64,000 nt of DNA from Caulobacter vibrioides OR37 (GCF_000372645.1 NZ_APMP01000018.1:18529-82528), one strand, 5' to 3'. Positions 42,955-53,946 are shown, numbered from the stretch's first letter. A program made the numbers and translations. Notes: a model not told the origin generated them from the sequence alone.

Positions 42955-43851
42955 ATGATCGACCTCGTCTTCGACGCCCGCCGCCACAACCTCGGCAATT
43001 TCGAGGTCGGCCGGGTGTTGCCGTTCCACGCCCGCCGGATGGTCGGCCCCTTCACCTTCCTCGATCACATGGGCCCGGCCGCCTTCGATCCGGGCTTCGC
43101 CAAGAGCGCCGACGTGCGCCCGCACCCGCACATCGGCCTGTCGACCCTGACCTATCTGTTCCAGGGCGAGATCACGCACCGCGACAGCGTCGGCTCTCTG
43201 GCGGTGATCAAGCCCAGCGAGGTCAATTGGATGACCGCCGGCTCGGGCATCACCCACTCCGAACGCTTCGAGGGCCTGCGCGAGCACGGCGGCCGCATGG
43301 ACGGGATGCAGGCCTGGATCGCCCTGCCCCAGGAATATGAGGAGATCGCCCCCAGCTTCACGCACCACGAGGGCCCGACCGACCTCCCCTACTACGAGGG
43401 CGGCGGCATGAAGGCCCGACTGATCGCCGGCGAGGCGTTCGGCGCCAAGGCCAATGTGCCGGTCTTTTCGCCGCTGTTCTATGTGCACTGGGAGCTGGAG
43501 GCCGGCGCCACGGCCGCCCTGCCGGCCGAATATTCCGAGCGCGCCGCCTATGTCGCCTCGGGCCGCGTCGAGGTCGATCACCGCGCGCTCAACGCCACCC
43601 AGATGGCCGTGTTCGCGCCCGGCGAGACGGTGGTTTTCAAGGCCCTGGAGCCCTCGACCGTCATGCTGCTGGGCGGCGAGCCGATCGGCCCGCGCTTCAT
43701 CGAATGGAACTTCGTCTCCTCGTCCAAGGACCGCATCGAGCAGGCCAAGGCCGACTGGAAGGCCGGCCGCATGAAGCTGCCCGACCTGGACCACGACGAG
43801 TTCATCCCGCTTCCCGAAGGCCCGCCGCCGCCGGCGCCGCCGATGTCGTAA
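42955..43851 (+). CDS. pirin family protein
   Basis: 298 residues. Cupin-like pirin N-terminal half with the metal ligands in HPHIGLSTLTYLFQGE (His-x-His) and THSERFEG (His and Glu). The C-terminal pirin_C domain contains VAYVASGRVEVDHRAL. Bacterial pirins bind iron and act as quercetin-2,3-dioxygenase-like or redox sensing proteins. It has no operon partner. Confidence 0.93.
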   Translation: MIDLVFDARRHNLGNFEVGRVLPFHARRMVGPFTFLDHMGPAAFDPGFAKSADVRPHPHIGLSTLTYLFQGEITHRDSVGSLAVIKPSEVNWMTAGSGITHSERFEGLREHGGRMDGMQAWIALPQEYEEIAPSFTHHEGPTDLPYYEGGGMKARLIAGEAFGAKANVPVFSPLFYVHWELEAGATAALPAEYSERAAYVASGRVEVDHRALNATQMAVFAPGETVVFKALEPSTVMLLGGEPIGPRFIEWNFVSSSKDRIEQAKADWKAGRMKLPDLDHDEFIPLPEGPPPPAPPMS

Positions 43852-43853
43852 AG

Positions 43854-44933
43854 CTATTTGTATCGCCGCCGCTCGCGCGCGCCATGGCGTGCATAATGGG
43901 CGCGCGGCTCAACGCCGGCCGCGGCCACGTCGGGGTTCAGGACGAGATACAGCGCCGGATCGAAGTCCTTAGGGGGGCCAAAGCTGAAGGGGGATCGCCA
44001 GCGGTCCAGACGCAGGCGGCGCATCACCTTCCTGGCGAGGGCGTTTGAGCCGCCGCGCGCAACCTTGGCGATCGGCCGATCGACATAGATGTTGGGCGCG
44101 ACGGCGCCGGTCGCCACATCGATGATGGTCCGCAGGTCGAGATTGCCGGCCAGCGGGTCCGAGAAGGCCGGCGTGTAGTAGGCGCAGTTCTCGAAGTAAT
44201 AGTGGGTCACCTGCGACCAACGTGTCCGCTCGGGATCGTTCTGGCGGCTGCCGCCATGCAGCAGATTGGCCGCCCAGATCAGTGCCTGGCCCTTTTTGGG
44301 GCGGAAGTATTCGGGTCGCGTCCCGGTGGCTTCGATCAGCGCGCGCCAGGCGGCTTCATAGGGCGGCTGGGCGAAATCGACCGTGTTCGCCCCGGCCACC
44401 CGGCCGATCGCGTCGTTGTAGAGGATCGGCCACCGGTGCGAGCCCGGATAGTACACAAGCGGGCCGGCGTCTTCGTGGATGTCCTCCAGGGCCAGCCAGA
44501 CGCCACACATGAAACGCTCCGGCACGCTGGAAAAATGGACCGAGTCCGAATGGACGTGCTGCTGGGTGCCGACCGGAAAGTTCAGGGTCTGGAACGGAAA
44601 AGCCCGGCGTCCATACAGCTTGGACAGCAGGTCCAGCACTGTCTGGTTGGCGGCGATGGCGCGCACATCCTCGTTCGTGCGCCAAGCGTCCTGCACCCTG
44701 AGGCCGTCATTGGCCGCCCAGCCCGCCGCGCGCCAGCCGGCGAAGTCGTAGCGGGGCGTCAGATCGGCCTTGATCCGTTCGATGCGGGCGTCGAGGTCGT
44801 CGTCCGGAAAATCCATGACCGCGAAACCCTGGTCATGAACCTGTAGGGCGATGGCGCGCTCACGGTCAGTGAGGTCCATCTGGCCCAGCGACGCCTGGAG
44901 CAGCATGGACTCAACAAGCGGAACGCCGGGCAT
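43854..44933 (-). CDS. phytanoyl-CoA dioxygenase (PhyH) family protein with surface-glycan-type tail
   Basis: 359 residues from the ATG at 44933, supported by an AGG shortly upstream; starts at 44906 or 44879 remain possible. The Fe(II)/2-oxoglutarate core has the His-x-Asp in QHVHSDSVHF and the distal Arg in YYPGSHRW. LLHGGSRQNDPERTRWS supplies the second His and a 2-oxoglutarate Arg. The C-terminal 40 residues (LVLNPDVAAAGVEPRAHYAR) are a short repeat commonly seen in glycan-related proteins. The substrate is unknown. Confidence 0.8.
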   Translation of the reverse strand: MPGVPLVESMLLQASLGQMDLTDRERAIALQVHDQGFAVMDFPDDDLDARIERIKADLTPRYDFAGWRAAGWAANDGLRVQDAWRTNEDVRAIAANQTVLDLLSKLYGRRAFPFQTLNFPVGTQQHVHSDSVHFSSVPERFMCGVWLALEDIHEDAGPLVYYPGSHRWPILYNDAIGRVAGANTVDFAQPPYEAAWRALIEATGTRPEYFRPKKGQALIWAANLLHGGSRQNDPERTRWSQVTHYYFENCAYYTPAFSDPLAGNLDLRTIIDVATGAVAPNIYVDRPIAKVARGGSNALARKVMRRLRLDRWRSPFSFGPPKDFDPALYLVLNPDVAAAGVEPRAHYARHGARERRRYK

Positions 44934-45078
44934 CAACGCCTGGGAAATAGTCAACCGCAAGCCCCCCCTTACTACACAACTCAACTTAACCGACCATTGA
45001 CCACGTCGCTAGCGGATTTCGGCGACAAAATCTGCGCGATGGTTGATCGTCGCCGCCTCACCGGCCCATAACTCCCCC

Positions 45079-46098
45079 ATGACCGACACCGCTTTCGCCA
45101 CCTTCGTTCGCGGCCTGCCCAAGGCCGAGCTGCACATGCACATCGAGGGCAGCCTCGAGCCGGAACTCATGTTCGCGCTGGCCCAGCGCAACGGGATCAC
45201 CCTGCCCTTCAAGTCGGTCGACGAGATCCGGGCGGCCTATCAGTTCTCGAACCTGCAGGACTTCCTGGACATCTATTACCAGGGCGCGGGGGTGCTCCGG
45301 ACCGCCGAGGACTTCAAGGAGCTGGCCCTGGCCTATTTCAAGCGCCTGGCGGCCGACGGCGGGACCCACGCCGAGATCTTCTTCGATCCCCAGACCCACA
45401 CCGATCGCGGCATCGCCTTCGGCGTCGTCATGGAAGGCCTGCTGGCCGGCATGGACGAGGCCGAGAAGACGCTGGGCGTGACCAGCAAGCTGATCCTCTG
45501 CTTCCTGCGCCACCTGTCGGAGGACAGCGCCTTCGAGACCCTGGAACTGGCCAAGCCGTGGCTGAACAAGCTGGCCGGGGTGGGCCTGGACAGCTCCGAG
45601 GTCGGCCACCCGCCGGCCAAGTTCGCCCGCGTGCTGCAAGCCGCCCGGGACCTGGGTCTCAAGGTCGTGGCCCACGCCGGCGAGGAAGGCCCGCCCGCCT
45701 ATGTCTGGGAAGCCATCGACCTGGTGAAGGTCGACCGCATCGACCACGGCAACCGCGCCCTGGAGGACGAGGCCCTGACCGCGCGCCTGGTCAAGGACGG
45801 CGTCACCCTGACGGTCTGCCCGCTGTCGAACCTGAAGCTGTGCGGCGTGCCCAGCCTGGACGTCCACCCGCTGAAGACGATGCTGGCGCTCGGCCTGAAG
45901 GCCACGGTCAATTCCGACGACCCGGCCTATTTCGGCGGCTACCTGCTGGAGAACTATCTGGCCACCGCCCAGGCCGTGGGCCTGACCCGCGACGAGATCG
46001 TGACCCTGGCCAGGAACAGCTTCGCCGGCTCGTTCCTGAGCGAGGCCGAGAAGGCCGCGCGCCTGGCCCAGATCGACGCCTACGTCGCCGCGCACTGA
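45079..46098 (+). CDS. adenine deaminase (adenosine deaminase family)
   Basis: 339 residues from MTDTAFATFV at 45079. Zinc ligands and catalytic residues are His19/His21 (HMHIEGS), His-Ala-Gly-Glu-Glu (about 197-201), a second His (RIDHGN) and Asp (NSDDPAYFGG). The segment GVGLDSSEVGHPPAKFARVL is the hallmark of the adenine-deaminase subgroup rather than adenosine deaminase proper. It converts adenine to hypoxanthine. The next gene, corA, starts 15 bp after the stop. Confidence 0.9.
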   Translation: MTDTAFATFVRGLPKAELHMHIEGSLEPELMFALAQRNGITLPFKSVDEIRAAYQFSNLQDFLDIYYQGAGVLRTAEDFKELALAYFKRLAADGGTHAEIFFDPQTHTDRGIAFGVVMEGLLAGMDEAEKTLGVTSKLILCFLRHLSEDSAFETLELAKPWLNKLAGVGLDSSEVGHPPAKFARVLQAARDLGLKVVAHAGEEGPPAYVWEAIDLVKVDRIDHGNRALEDEALTARLVKDGVTLTVCPLSNLKLCGVPSLDVHPLKTMLALGLKATVNSDDPAYFGGYLLENYLATAQAVGLTRDEIVTLARNSFAGSFLSEAEKAARLAQIDAYVAAH

Positions 46099-46113
46099 TT
46101 TGAGCCCGCGCCC

Positions 46114-47082
46114 ATGAGCGTCGTCGCCGCCTGCGCCTATCTCGACGGCAAGCCCGTCCGCGCCCTCGACCTGGCCGATCCCGAGGGCCTGAAGCCGCGC
46201 GGCGACGAGTTCGTGTGGATCGGCCTGGTCGAGCCCGACGAGGCCGAGCTCGAGGTGCTGCGGCAGGCGTTCCACCTGCACCCGCTGGCGATCGAGGACG
46301 CGCTCAGCGCCCGCCAGACGCCCAAGGTCGACGTCTACGGCGACCAGCTGTTCGTCGTGGCCAAGACCGCGCATCTCGACAACGACCACATCCAGTATGG
46401 CGAGACCGACTTCTTCGTCGGCCGCCGGCACCTGATCACCGTCCGCCACGGCTCGGCCCGCGCCCGCACCGAACTGCGCGCCCAGCTGGAGGCCGCGCCG
46501 GTTCTGCTGGCGCACGGGGTCGACTATGTGCTGCACGCGGTGCTGGACTTCATCGTCGACGGCTACATGCCGATCGTCGATACGATCGAGGAGGAGTTGC
46601 AGGCCTTCGAGCGGCGCGCCCTGGACGCGTTCCTCAGCCGCGCCGAGATCGCCCGCATCTTCAACCTGCGCCGGGCGCTGATGCGGTTCAAGAAGATGCT
46701 CGGCCCGATGGCCCAGGTGGCCAGCGCTCTCGAGCACCACGAGCTGCCCTGCATCGACACCGAGGTGCGGCCCTATTTCCGCGACGTCCGCGACCACATC
46801 CAGCGCACCGAGATCCTGGTCGACGGCCTGCGCGAGGTGCTGACCTCGGTGTTCGAGATCTCTAGCTTGCTGGAACAGCAGCGCCAGGGCGTCATCACCC
46901 GCCAGCTGGCCGCCTGGGCCGCCATCCTGGCCGTGCCCACGGCGATCGCCGGCATCTACGGCATGAACTTCGAGCACATGCCCGAGCTGAAGTGGCGCTA
47001 CGGCTACGAGGCCGTGCTGGTCGCGATCGTGTTGGTGTGCGGCCTGCTGTACCGGCGGTTCAGGAAGACGGGTTGGCTTTAG
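46114..47082 (+). CDS. corA: CorA family magnesium/cobalt transporter
   Basis: 322 residues. A long soluble N-terminal funnel and coiled helices lead to two C-terminal membrane helices (LAAWAAILAVPTAIAGIYGM and EAVLVAIVLVCGLLYRRF). The selectivity motif is GMN in AGIYGMNFEHMPEL. It imports Mg2+ passively. It is directly downstream of the deaminase gene and probably co-transcribed. Confidence 0.93.
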   Translation: MSVVAACAYLDGKPVRALDLADPEGLKPRGDEFVWIGLVEPDEAELEVLRQAFHLHPLAIEDALSARQTPKVDVYGDQLFVVAKTAHLDNDHIQYGETDFFVGRRHLITVRHGSARARTELRAQLEAAPVLLAHGVDYVLHAVLDFIVDGYMPIVDTIEEELQAFERRALDAFLSRAEIARIFNLRRALMRFKKMLGPMAQVASALEHHELPCIDTEVRPYFRDVRDHIQRTEILVDGLREVLTSVFEISSLLEQQRQGVITRQLAAWAAILAVPTAIAGIYGMNFEHMPELKWRYGYEAVLVAIVLVCGLLYRRFRKTGWL

Positions 47083-47088
47083 AGCGAC

Positions 47089-47117
47089 TTGACCACCCAC
47101 GAATTAATACACATAAA
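47089..47117 (+). promoter_or_regulatory. hicAB promoter with direct repeats, leaderless configuration
   Basis: TTGACC (47089-47094), spacing 17, CATAAA (47112-47117). Two exact direct repeats AATACACAT (47106-47114 and 47116-47124) overlap the -10 and run to 1 bp before the hicA ATG. There is no room for a ribosome site, so the transcript likely starts at or near the ATG (inference). Confidence 0.5.
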
Positions 47118-47125
47118 TACACATC

Positions 47126-47314
47126 ATGAACAGTCGTGAGGTGATCTCCGCGCTGGAGGCCGATGGCTGGGTCGAGGTGGCTCGCCGAGGCTCCCACGCC
47201 CAGTTCAAGCACCCCACGAAGCCCGGTCGCGTGACCGTTCCGCATCCGAAGCGCGACCTGCCGCTCGGGACGTTGCGGTCGATCGAACGGCAGTCGGGTC
47301 TGATCCTGAGGTAG
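47126..47314 (+). CDS. hicA: HicA toxin
   Basis: 62 residues, double-stranded RNA-binding-like fold. Active-site His24 in RRGSHAQFKHP and the beta-strand VTVPHPKRDLP are the HicA signature. It cleaves or binds mRNA when HicB is lost. There is no Shine-Dalgarno sequence upstream; the ATG is preceded directly by the promoter's direct repeats. The partner hicB starts 4 bp after the stop. Confidence 0.92.
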   Translation: MNSREVISALEADGWVEVARRGSHAQFKHPTKPGRVTVPHPKRDLPLGTLRSIERQSGLILR

Positions 47315-47318
47315 TCTG

Positions 47319-47714
47319 ATGACCAACTACATCGCCCTGATCCATAAGGACGCCGACAGCGAGTTCGGGGTGTCGTTTCCCGATCTGCCCGGTTGCGTCA
47401 GCGTGGGGACTACGCTGGAAGAAGCGCGACTGAACGCCGAGGAGGCTGTGGCGCTTCACGCCGAGGGCCTGATCGAGGACGGCGAGACCCTTCCCGAGCC
47501 CTCGACGCTGGACGAGGTCATGGCCGATCCGGCGAACCGCGACGGCGCGGTGATCATCGTACCGCTGAAGACCGCCCAACCCCGGACGGTGCGCGTCAAC
47601 ATCACCCTGCCGGAAACCACCCTGCGCGATATCGACGCCTATGCCGAGAGCCACGGCTTCACCCGTTCGGGCCTGCTGGCGCGCGCCGCCAAGCGGATGA
47701 TCGACGCGGCTTAA
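47319..47714 (+). CDS. hicB: HicB antitoxin
   Basis: 131 residues. The N-terminal partial RNase H-like HicB fold (YIALIHKDADSEFGVSFPDL, then GCVSVGTTLEEA) neutralises HicA. The C-terminal RHH (ribbon-helix-helix) region PRTVRVNITLPETTLRDIDA and the following helix should bind DNA, probably at the AATACACAT repeats upstream. Its stop overlaps the convergent DUF2199 gene by 4 bp. Confidence 0.93.
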   Translation: MTNYIALIHKDADSEFGVSFPDLPGCVSVGTTLEEARLNAEEAVALHAEGLIEDGETLPEPSTLDEVMADPANRDGAVIIVPLKTAQPRTVRVNITLPETTLRDIDAYAESHGFTRSGLLARAAKRMIDAA

Positions 47715-48220
47715 CTGTCAGCCCCGCAGATCTCCAAAATCTCATGATGCCGCGCGGCGTCGATGCCGTCGCGCTGGTCCTGAGCCAGGCGGCTCTTGTC
47801 GGTTTCCAGCAGGGTCAGGGTCGGCCGCTCGCCGGGGTCCTGGAACTGGATCAGCACGCGCGTGCCCAGGGTCACGCCCGGATAGGGCTCCAGCCGGTTG
47901 GCCAGCTTGCCCGGGACCGGCGGCTCGTCGCGCCCGTCCTCGTCATAAAGTTCGAGATAGCGCTCGAAGACCTCGGCCTCGACCTCCGCCCAGGCGCCCC
48001 AGCCGAAATAGTCGTCCAGGCCCTTCAGCGGAACGGGCAGGATGCAGCGGATGAAATAGCGCTCGCCCCACTGGCAGAGGTCATCGTTGAAGCGCGCCTG
48101 CCCGTCGCGTTCGGCCTCGGGCAAGGCCCAGACCTCGTCGGGCAGAGTGAAGCCTCGGTCCCTGGACAGGCCTTCATGCTCCTGGCCGCAGATCGCACAG
48201 TAAAACGTATCGGCCATCAC
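47711..48220 (-). CDS. DUF2199 domain protein
   Basis: 169 residues (start MMADTF; either Met possible). It has the DUF2199 start YCAICGQEHEGL with a C-x-x-C, then DEVWALPEAERDGQAR, DLCQWGERYFIRCILPVPL and WGAWAEVEAEVFERYLELYD. The function of the family is unknown. Confidence 0.85.
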   Translation of the reverse strand: MMADTFYCAICGQEHEGLSRDRGFTLPDEVWALPEAERDGQARFNDDLCQWGERYFIRCILPVPLKGLDDYFGWGAWAEVEAEVFERYLELYDEDGRDEPPVPGKLANRLEPYPGVTLGTRVLIQFQDPGERPTLTLLETDKSRLAQDQRDGIDAARHHEILEICGADS

Positions 48221-48274
48221 TCACCTTCGGCGCATCGACAGACCGAAGGCTTAAACCAGCGCGGAGATCGACTC

Positions 48275-48385
48275 TAGAGCCTCGCGCGTCAAACGGAATC
48301 GTTTTGACGCGATAACGAGGATCTAAATCAATTACTTAGAGCGTGACACGCGCCGAAACCGGTTCCCCCTTCGCGTCGAACTCTA
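48275..48385. repeat. type F double-hairpin element, copy 2
   Basis: The same arrangement as at 19325: TAGAGCCTCGCGCGTCAAACG... CGAGGATCTA, then TAGAGCGTGACACGCGCCGA with the ACCGGTTCCC core. The last bases form the stop codon of the next gene. Confidence 0.8.
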
Positions 48386-48958
48386 GCCCAGCGGGCGCAA
48401 GTCTTGCGGCGGGGTTTCGCGCTCGCCGGAAATCCGCCAGCCGGTCTTGGTCTTGCGCAGGTAATAGAGGTTCTCGACCTGGCCCAGACCGTTACGCTGC
48501 ACGCGGACCTTGACCAGGCCCTCCTGCCCGCTCTTGTCGATGACCGGCATGGTGACGACCTGAACCCGGGCGCGCGGGGCCCCGCCCCGCGATCGATAGA
48601 CCGCCTGACGCTGGTCGTCGGTCAGCACGCGGCCCAGAACGCTGGCCTGGCGCGCGAAGTTCGGACAGGCCATGGCGTTGGCCGGGGTCACTTCGGAGAG
48701 GCGACGGATGGTCTCGGCCGACGGCGCGGACCTGTGCCATCCCGAAGCCTGGGTGAGTGTCGCCGCGTTGTCCCAGTCGCGGATCGGCAGGGCCTGGCCG
48801 GCGCTGAAATTCAGCGCCTCGCCGGAGGCGGCGTGGGTGGCGTAGGCGGCGATGATCGGCTCCAGCGCCTCGCAGGCCTCCCTCTGGTCGCGCTCGGCGG
48901 CGGTGGCGAGCGATGCGCTGAACGAAGCGATCGCGGCGAGGACGAGGGCGCGGACCAT
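48383..48958 (-). CDS. exported protein of unknown function
   Basis: 191 residues from the ATG at 48958. The signal peptide is MVRALVLAAIASFSASLATA with cleavage at the following Ala. The mature part has a Cys in QREACEAL and in MACPNF, and a C-terminal VRVQRNGLGQVENLYYLRKT of beta-strand character. No recognised family. The stop codon lies inside a type F repeat. Confidence 0.65.
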   Translation of the reverse strand: MVRALVLAAIASFSASLATAAERDQREACEALEPIIAAYATHAASGEALNFSAGQALPIRDWDNAATLTQASGWHRSAPSAETIRRLSEVTPANAMACPNFARQASVLGRVLTDDQRQAVYRSRGGAPRARVQVVTMPVIDKSGQEGLVKVRVQRNGLGQVENLYYLRKTKTGWRISGERETPPQDLRPLG

Positions 48959-49053
48959 GACGGGGCTTCCTTCCGAGTTCCCCAGAAAGGCTAACACTGA
49001 ATTCTCTACCGTGAATAGTGGAAAGCTTGCCGCAACCTTTGGAAACCTTGGCC

Positions 49054-50037
49054 CTATGCCACCGCGTCGCGCAGGGCGTCGCAGAGGCGGTCCAGGCTCT
49101 CGACGTCCAGGGTCGGATCTAGAGCGATCACCACGGTCGAGGCCGCCAGGTGGTCGGCGTTCGGGGTCTCGTCGTGGGCCAGCGCGTGGTCGCGGACGGC
49201 GCAGCTGGCGGCGATCCCGGCCGCTTGCAGCTTCCAGGCCACGGCGCCGGCGTCGTCCGTGGGCAGGCTGAGCGCGCAGGTCGGCGAGATCCAGCTCATG
49301 CCCCAGCCGGGCTGGAAGCCGACACCGCTGTCCAGCAGCAGCACGCGCAGCTGCTGGGCCACGCCGCACAGGCGCTGACGCAGGCCCGGCCAGGCCGACA
49401 GGCCGTCATCGCCGACGAAGGGCGTGGCCGCGATGGCGTTGACGGGCGTGGCGTCCTCGCAGGCCACGAACACACCCTGGCCGCCGGGCAGGCCGACCAG
49501 GACCGGCGCGGGGGCCTCGATCACCACGTCGAAGGCGCCGGCGGCGTCGACCAGGACCGGCAGACCGGTCTCGTCGCGAAAGGCGGCCCAGGCCCGCATG
49601 TCGGGGGCGCGGCCGTGAGCGGCGGCCGGGACGATGGCTTCCAGCGGTCCGGGCGCCTCGGGCAGGCGCGCGCGCAGGTGGCTGGTGTCGAACATGGCGC
49701 TGAACGGATCGACGTCGACCAGCCAGGCCTTCAGGCCCGCCGCGGCGACGCCGGCCAGGGTCTCGGGCTCGGCCAGGGCGGAGACGACGCAGACGCCGCC
49801 CGCCCGAACGCCCAGCGCCGTCAGCGACGCGGCGACGGTCTCGGTCCGATCGGCGAAGGCGCGGGCCGCCACCGGGCGGGCGAAGCGCGCGGCCAGGCGC
49901 TGTTCCAGGTCCGAGGCGTGGCCGGCCGCGCCCAGGGCCTGGGCGACGGCGTCGAAGTCGATCGGCGAGACCGGCGCGCGGTCACGCGCCGTCGTGTCTG
50001 AAACGAAGAGCGGGGCGGCGACGGGCTTCGAGCGCAT
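49054..50037 (-). CDS. DegT-like PLP-fold protein lacking the PLP lysine
   Basis: 327 residues from the ATG at 50037 (MRSKPVAAP). It has the fold-type-I pattern of sugar aminotransferases: AFADRTETVAASLTALGVRA, then LKAWLVDVDPFSAMFDTSHL and TGLPVLVDAAGAFDV. Where DegT enzymes have S-F-x-x-x-K near the GEGG loop, this protein reads APVLVGLPGGQGVFVACEDA with no Lys; the only lysines are near residues 4, 100 and 270, none placed for a Schiff base. It is probably not a transaminase. No neighbours hint at a role. Confidence 0.6.
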   Translation of the reverse strand: MRSKPVAAPLFVSDTTARDRAPVSPIDFDAVAQALGAAGHASDLEQRLAARFARPVAARAFADRTETVAASLTALGVRAGGVCVVSALAEPETLAGVAAAGLKAWLVDVDPFSAMFDTSHLRARLPEAPGPLEAIVPAAAHGRAPDMRAWAAFRDETGLPVLVDAAGAFDVVIEAPAPVLVGLPGGQGVFVACEDATPVNAIAATPFVGDDGLSAWPGLRQRLCGVAQQLRVLLLDSGVGFQPGWGMSWISPTCALSLPTDDAGAVAWKLQAAGIAASCAVRDHALAHDETPNADHLAASTVVIALDPTLDVESLDRLCDALRDAVA

Positions 50038-50166
50038 GAGCTTGGGACGCAATCCACGACGAACCGGGGCGACCCGATGGCCGCACCTTATGGTTAAGCA
50101 ACCGTATTCATCGATTCCGCCCGGCCTAATGCGGCGCGCGGTCGCGGCAAAAAAAGCCGATGGGGA

Positions 50167-51723
50167 CTATTTTGTAGGCGACTTCTGCCATGAGTCGCGC
50201 AGTTCGCGCTTCAACACCTTCCCAATGTGGCTGCGCGGCAGGCTATCGACGATCACGACATCCGCCAGACGCTGGGTCTTGCCCACCTGGCCGTTGACGA
50301 AGGTCTTGATCTCCGCCGGATCGGCGGCTTGGCCGGGCTTCAGCGCCACGAAGGCCACCGGCGTCTCGCCCCACTCGGGCGAGGGCACGCCGACCACGGC
50401 CGCCTCAAGCACGGCCGGATGGAGGACCAGCACCGCCTCCAGATCGGACGGGTAGATGTTGAAGCCGCCGCTGATGATCATGTCCTTCTTGCGGTCCATC
50501 AGCGTCAGGAAGCCGTCCTCGTCGAAACGGCCGACGTCCCCGGTCCGGATGAAGGTCCAGCCCTCCGGCGAGGTCCAGATGGCCTCGGCGGTCTTGTCCG
50601 GGCGGCCGTGATAGCCGTTCATCGTCGCCCCCGAGCGGCCGACGATCTCGCCCACCACGCCCGGACCGACCTGGACGCCGTCCTCGTCGATCAGGCGGAT
50701 GTCGTGCCCCGGCGCGGGCTGACCGACCGTGTGCAGCTTGTCCGGGTGCTCGTGAGCCATGAGGATGCAGGTGCCGCCGCCCTCGGTCATGCCGAAATAC
50801 TCGACCAGGCCGCCCGGCCAGCGCTCCAGAACCTCCCTCTTCAGCTCGGCCGCGAACGGCGCGCTGGTGCAGAACTTCAGGTGCGTCGAGGACAGGTCGT
50901 AGCTGTCGAAGTCCGGCCGCTCCATCAGGCGGCGGTACTGCACGGGCACCAGCATGGTGTGGGTCATGCGGTGCTTCTGGGCCAGCTCCAGATAGCGGCC
51001 GGCGTCGAACTTCTTCATCAGCACGACGGTTCCGCCCCCGGCCAGGGTCGGGAAGAAACAGACCAGCGTCGTGTTCGAATAGAGCGGGGTCGACAGGACC
51101 GACACCGCCTCGGGCCCATAGCCGATCGCGTCGCCGCGATAGACGTGGCGCCAGCGCATCCCGTGCGACTGGACGATGCCCTTGGGCGTGCCCGTCGTGC
51201 CGCTGGAATAGATGATGTTGAACGGATGTTCGGGGCCGATCTTGACGGACGCTGGCGTCGCCCCTTCCGGCGCCAGCCAGGCGTCGAACGCCTCGCCGGC
51301 CGAGGAGCCGTCCAGCGCGACGGACCGGACCGCGATCGGCGCGGGCTTCTGGGCCTCGGCGACGCCGGCGTCGAGGAAGAACAGCTTGGCCCCGCAGTCG
51401 GCGACCATGCCGGCGATGGCCTCGGGCGTCGAGGACGGGGCGATCGGCGCGACCGCCACGCCGGCGCGCAAGCCCCCCAGGAACACCGCCGCATAGGGGA
51501 TCGACGACAGGGCGCAGACGGCGATCGCCTCGCCGGGCTGGACGGCGTCGCGCTGCAAGGCGGCGGCGACGCGGTCGGCCAGGGCGTCGAATTGCGCGTA
51601 GGTGACGCTCTCGCCGGTCTCCATGACCACCGCCGGACGGTCCGGGGCCTCGGCCGCCCGCGCGCGAAGGATGTCGCCCATCACGCCATGGTCGGCGGCG
51701 AGCATGTCGGCGATGGTGGTCAT
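50167..51723 (-). CDS. acyl-CoA synthetase (AMP-forming)
   Basis: 518 residues. The ANL superfamily motifs are YSSGTTGTPKGIV (P-loop, about 190), YFGMTEGGGTCIL, IRTGDVGRFDEDGFL and the Lys in SHIGKVLKREL (A10). It activates a fatty or other carboxylic acid to acyl-CoA via acyl-AMP. The next gene on the strand upstream is a FadJ-like beta-oxidation enzyme, 145 bp away, supporting a lipid role; the gap holds a type A palindrome. Confidence 0.92.
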   Translation of the reverse strand: MTTIADMLAADHGVMGDILRARAAEAPDRPAVVMETGESVTYAQFDALADRVAAALQRDAVQPGEAIAVCALSSIPYAAVFLGGLRAGVAVAPIAPSSTPEAIAGMVADCGAKLFFLDAGVAEAQKPAPIAVRSVALDGSSAGEAFDAWLAPEGATPASVKIGPEHPFNIIYSSGTTGTPKGIVQSHGMRWRHVYRGDAIGYGPEAVSVLSTPLYSNTTLVCFFPTLAGGGTVVLMKKFDAGRYLELAQKHRMTHTMLVPVQYRRLMERPDFDSYDLSSTHLKFCTSAPFAAELKREVLERWPGGLVEYFGMTEGGGTCILMAHEHPDKLHTVGQPAPGHDIRLIDEDGVQVGPGVVGEIVGRSGATMNGYHGRPDKTAEAIWTSPEGWTFIRTGDVGRFDEDGFLTLMDRKKDMIISGGFNIYPSDLEAVLVLHPAVLEAAVVGVPSPEWGETPVAFVALKPGQAADPAEIKTFVNGQVGKTQRLADVVIVDSLPRSHIGKVLKRELRDSWQKSPTK

Positions 51724-51743
51724 GGGAACGCCTCTAGCAAACT

Positions 51744-51861
51744 CCCTTCCCCCTTGGATGGGAGAAGGGTCGGGGATGGGGGTGACACCTTTGGACGTGG
51801 GAGCGCGGCGTCAACCGCCGTATCACCCCCACCCCTGCCCCTCCCCCATCAAGGGGGAGGG
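51744..51861. repeat. type A palindromic element, copy 4
   Basis: CCCTTCCCCCTTGGATGGGA ... CCCCCATCAAGGGGGAGGG, about 118 bp, between the acyl-CoA ligase and the beta-oxidation gene. Confidence 0.85.
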
Positions 51862-51867
51862 AAGTTT

Positions 51868-53946
<2,079 letters not shown>

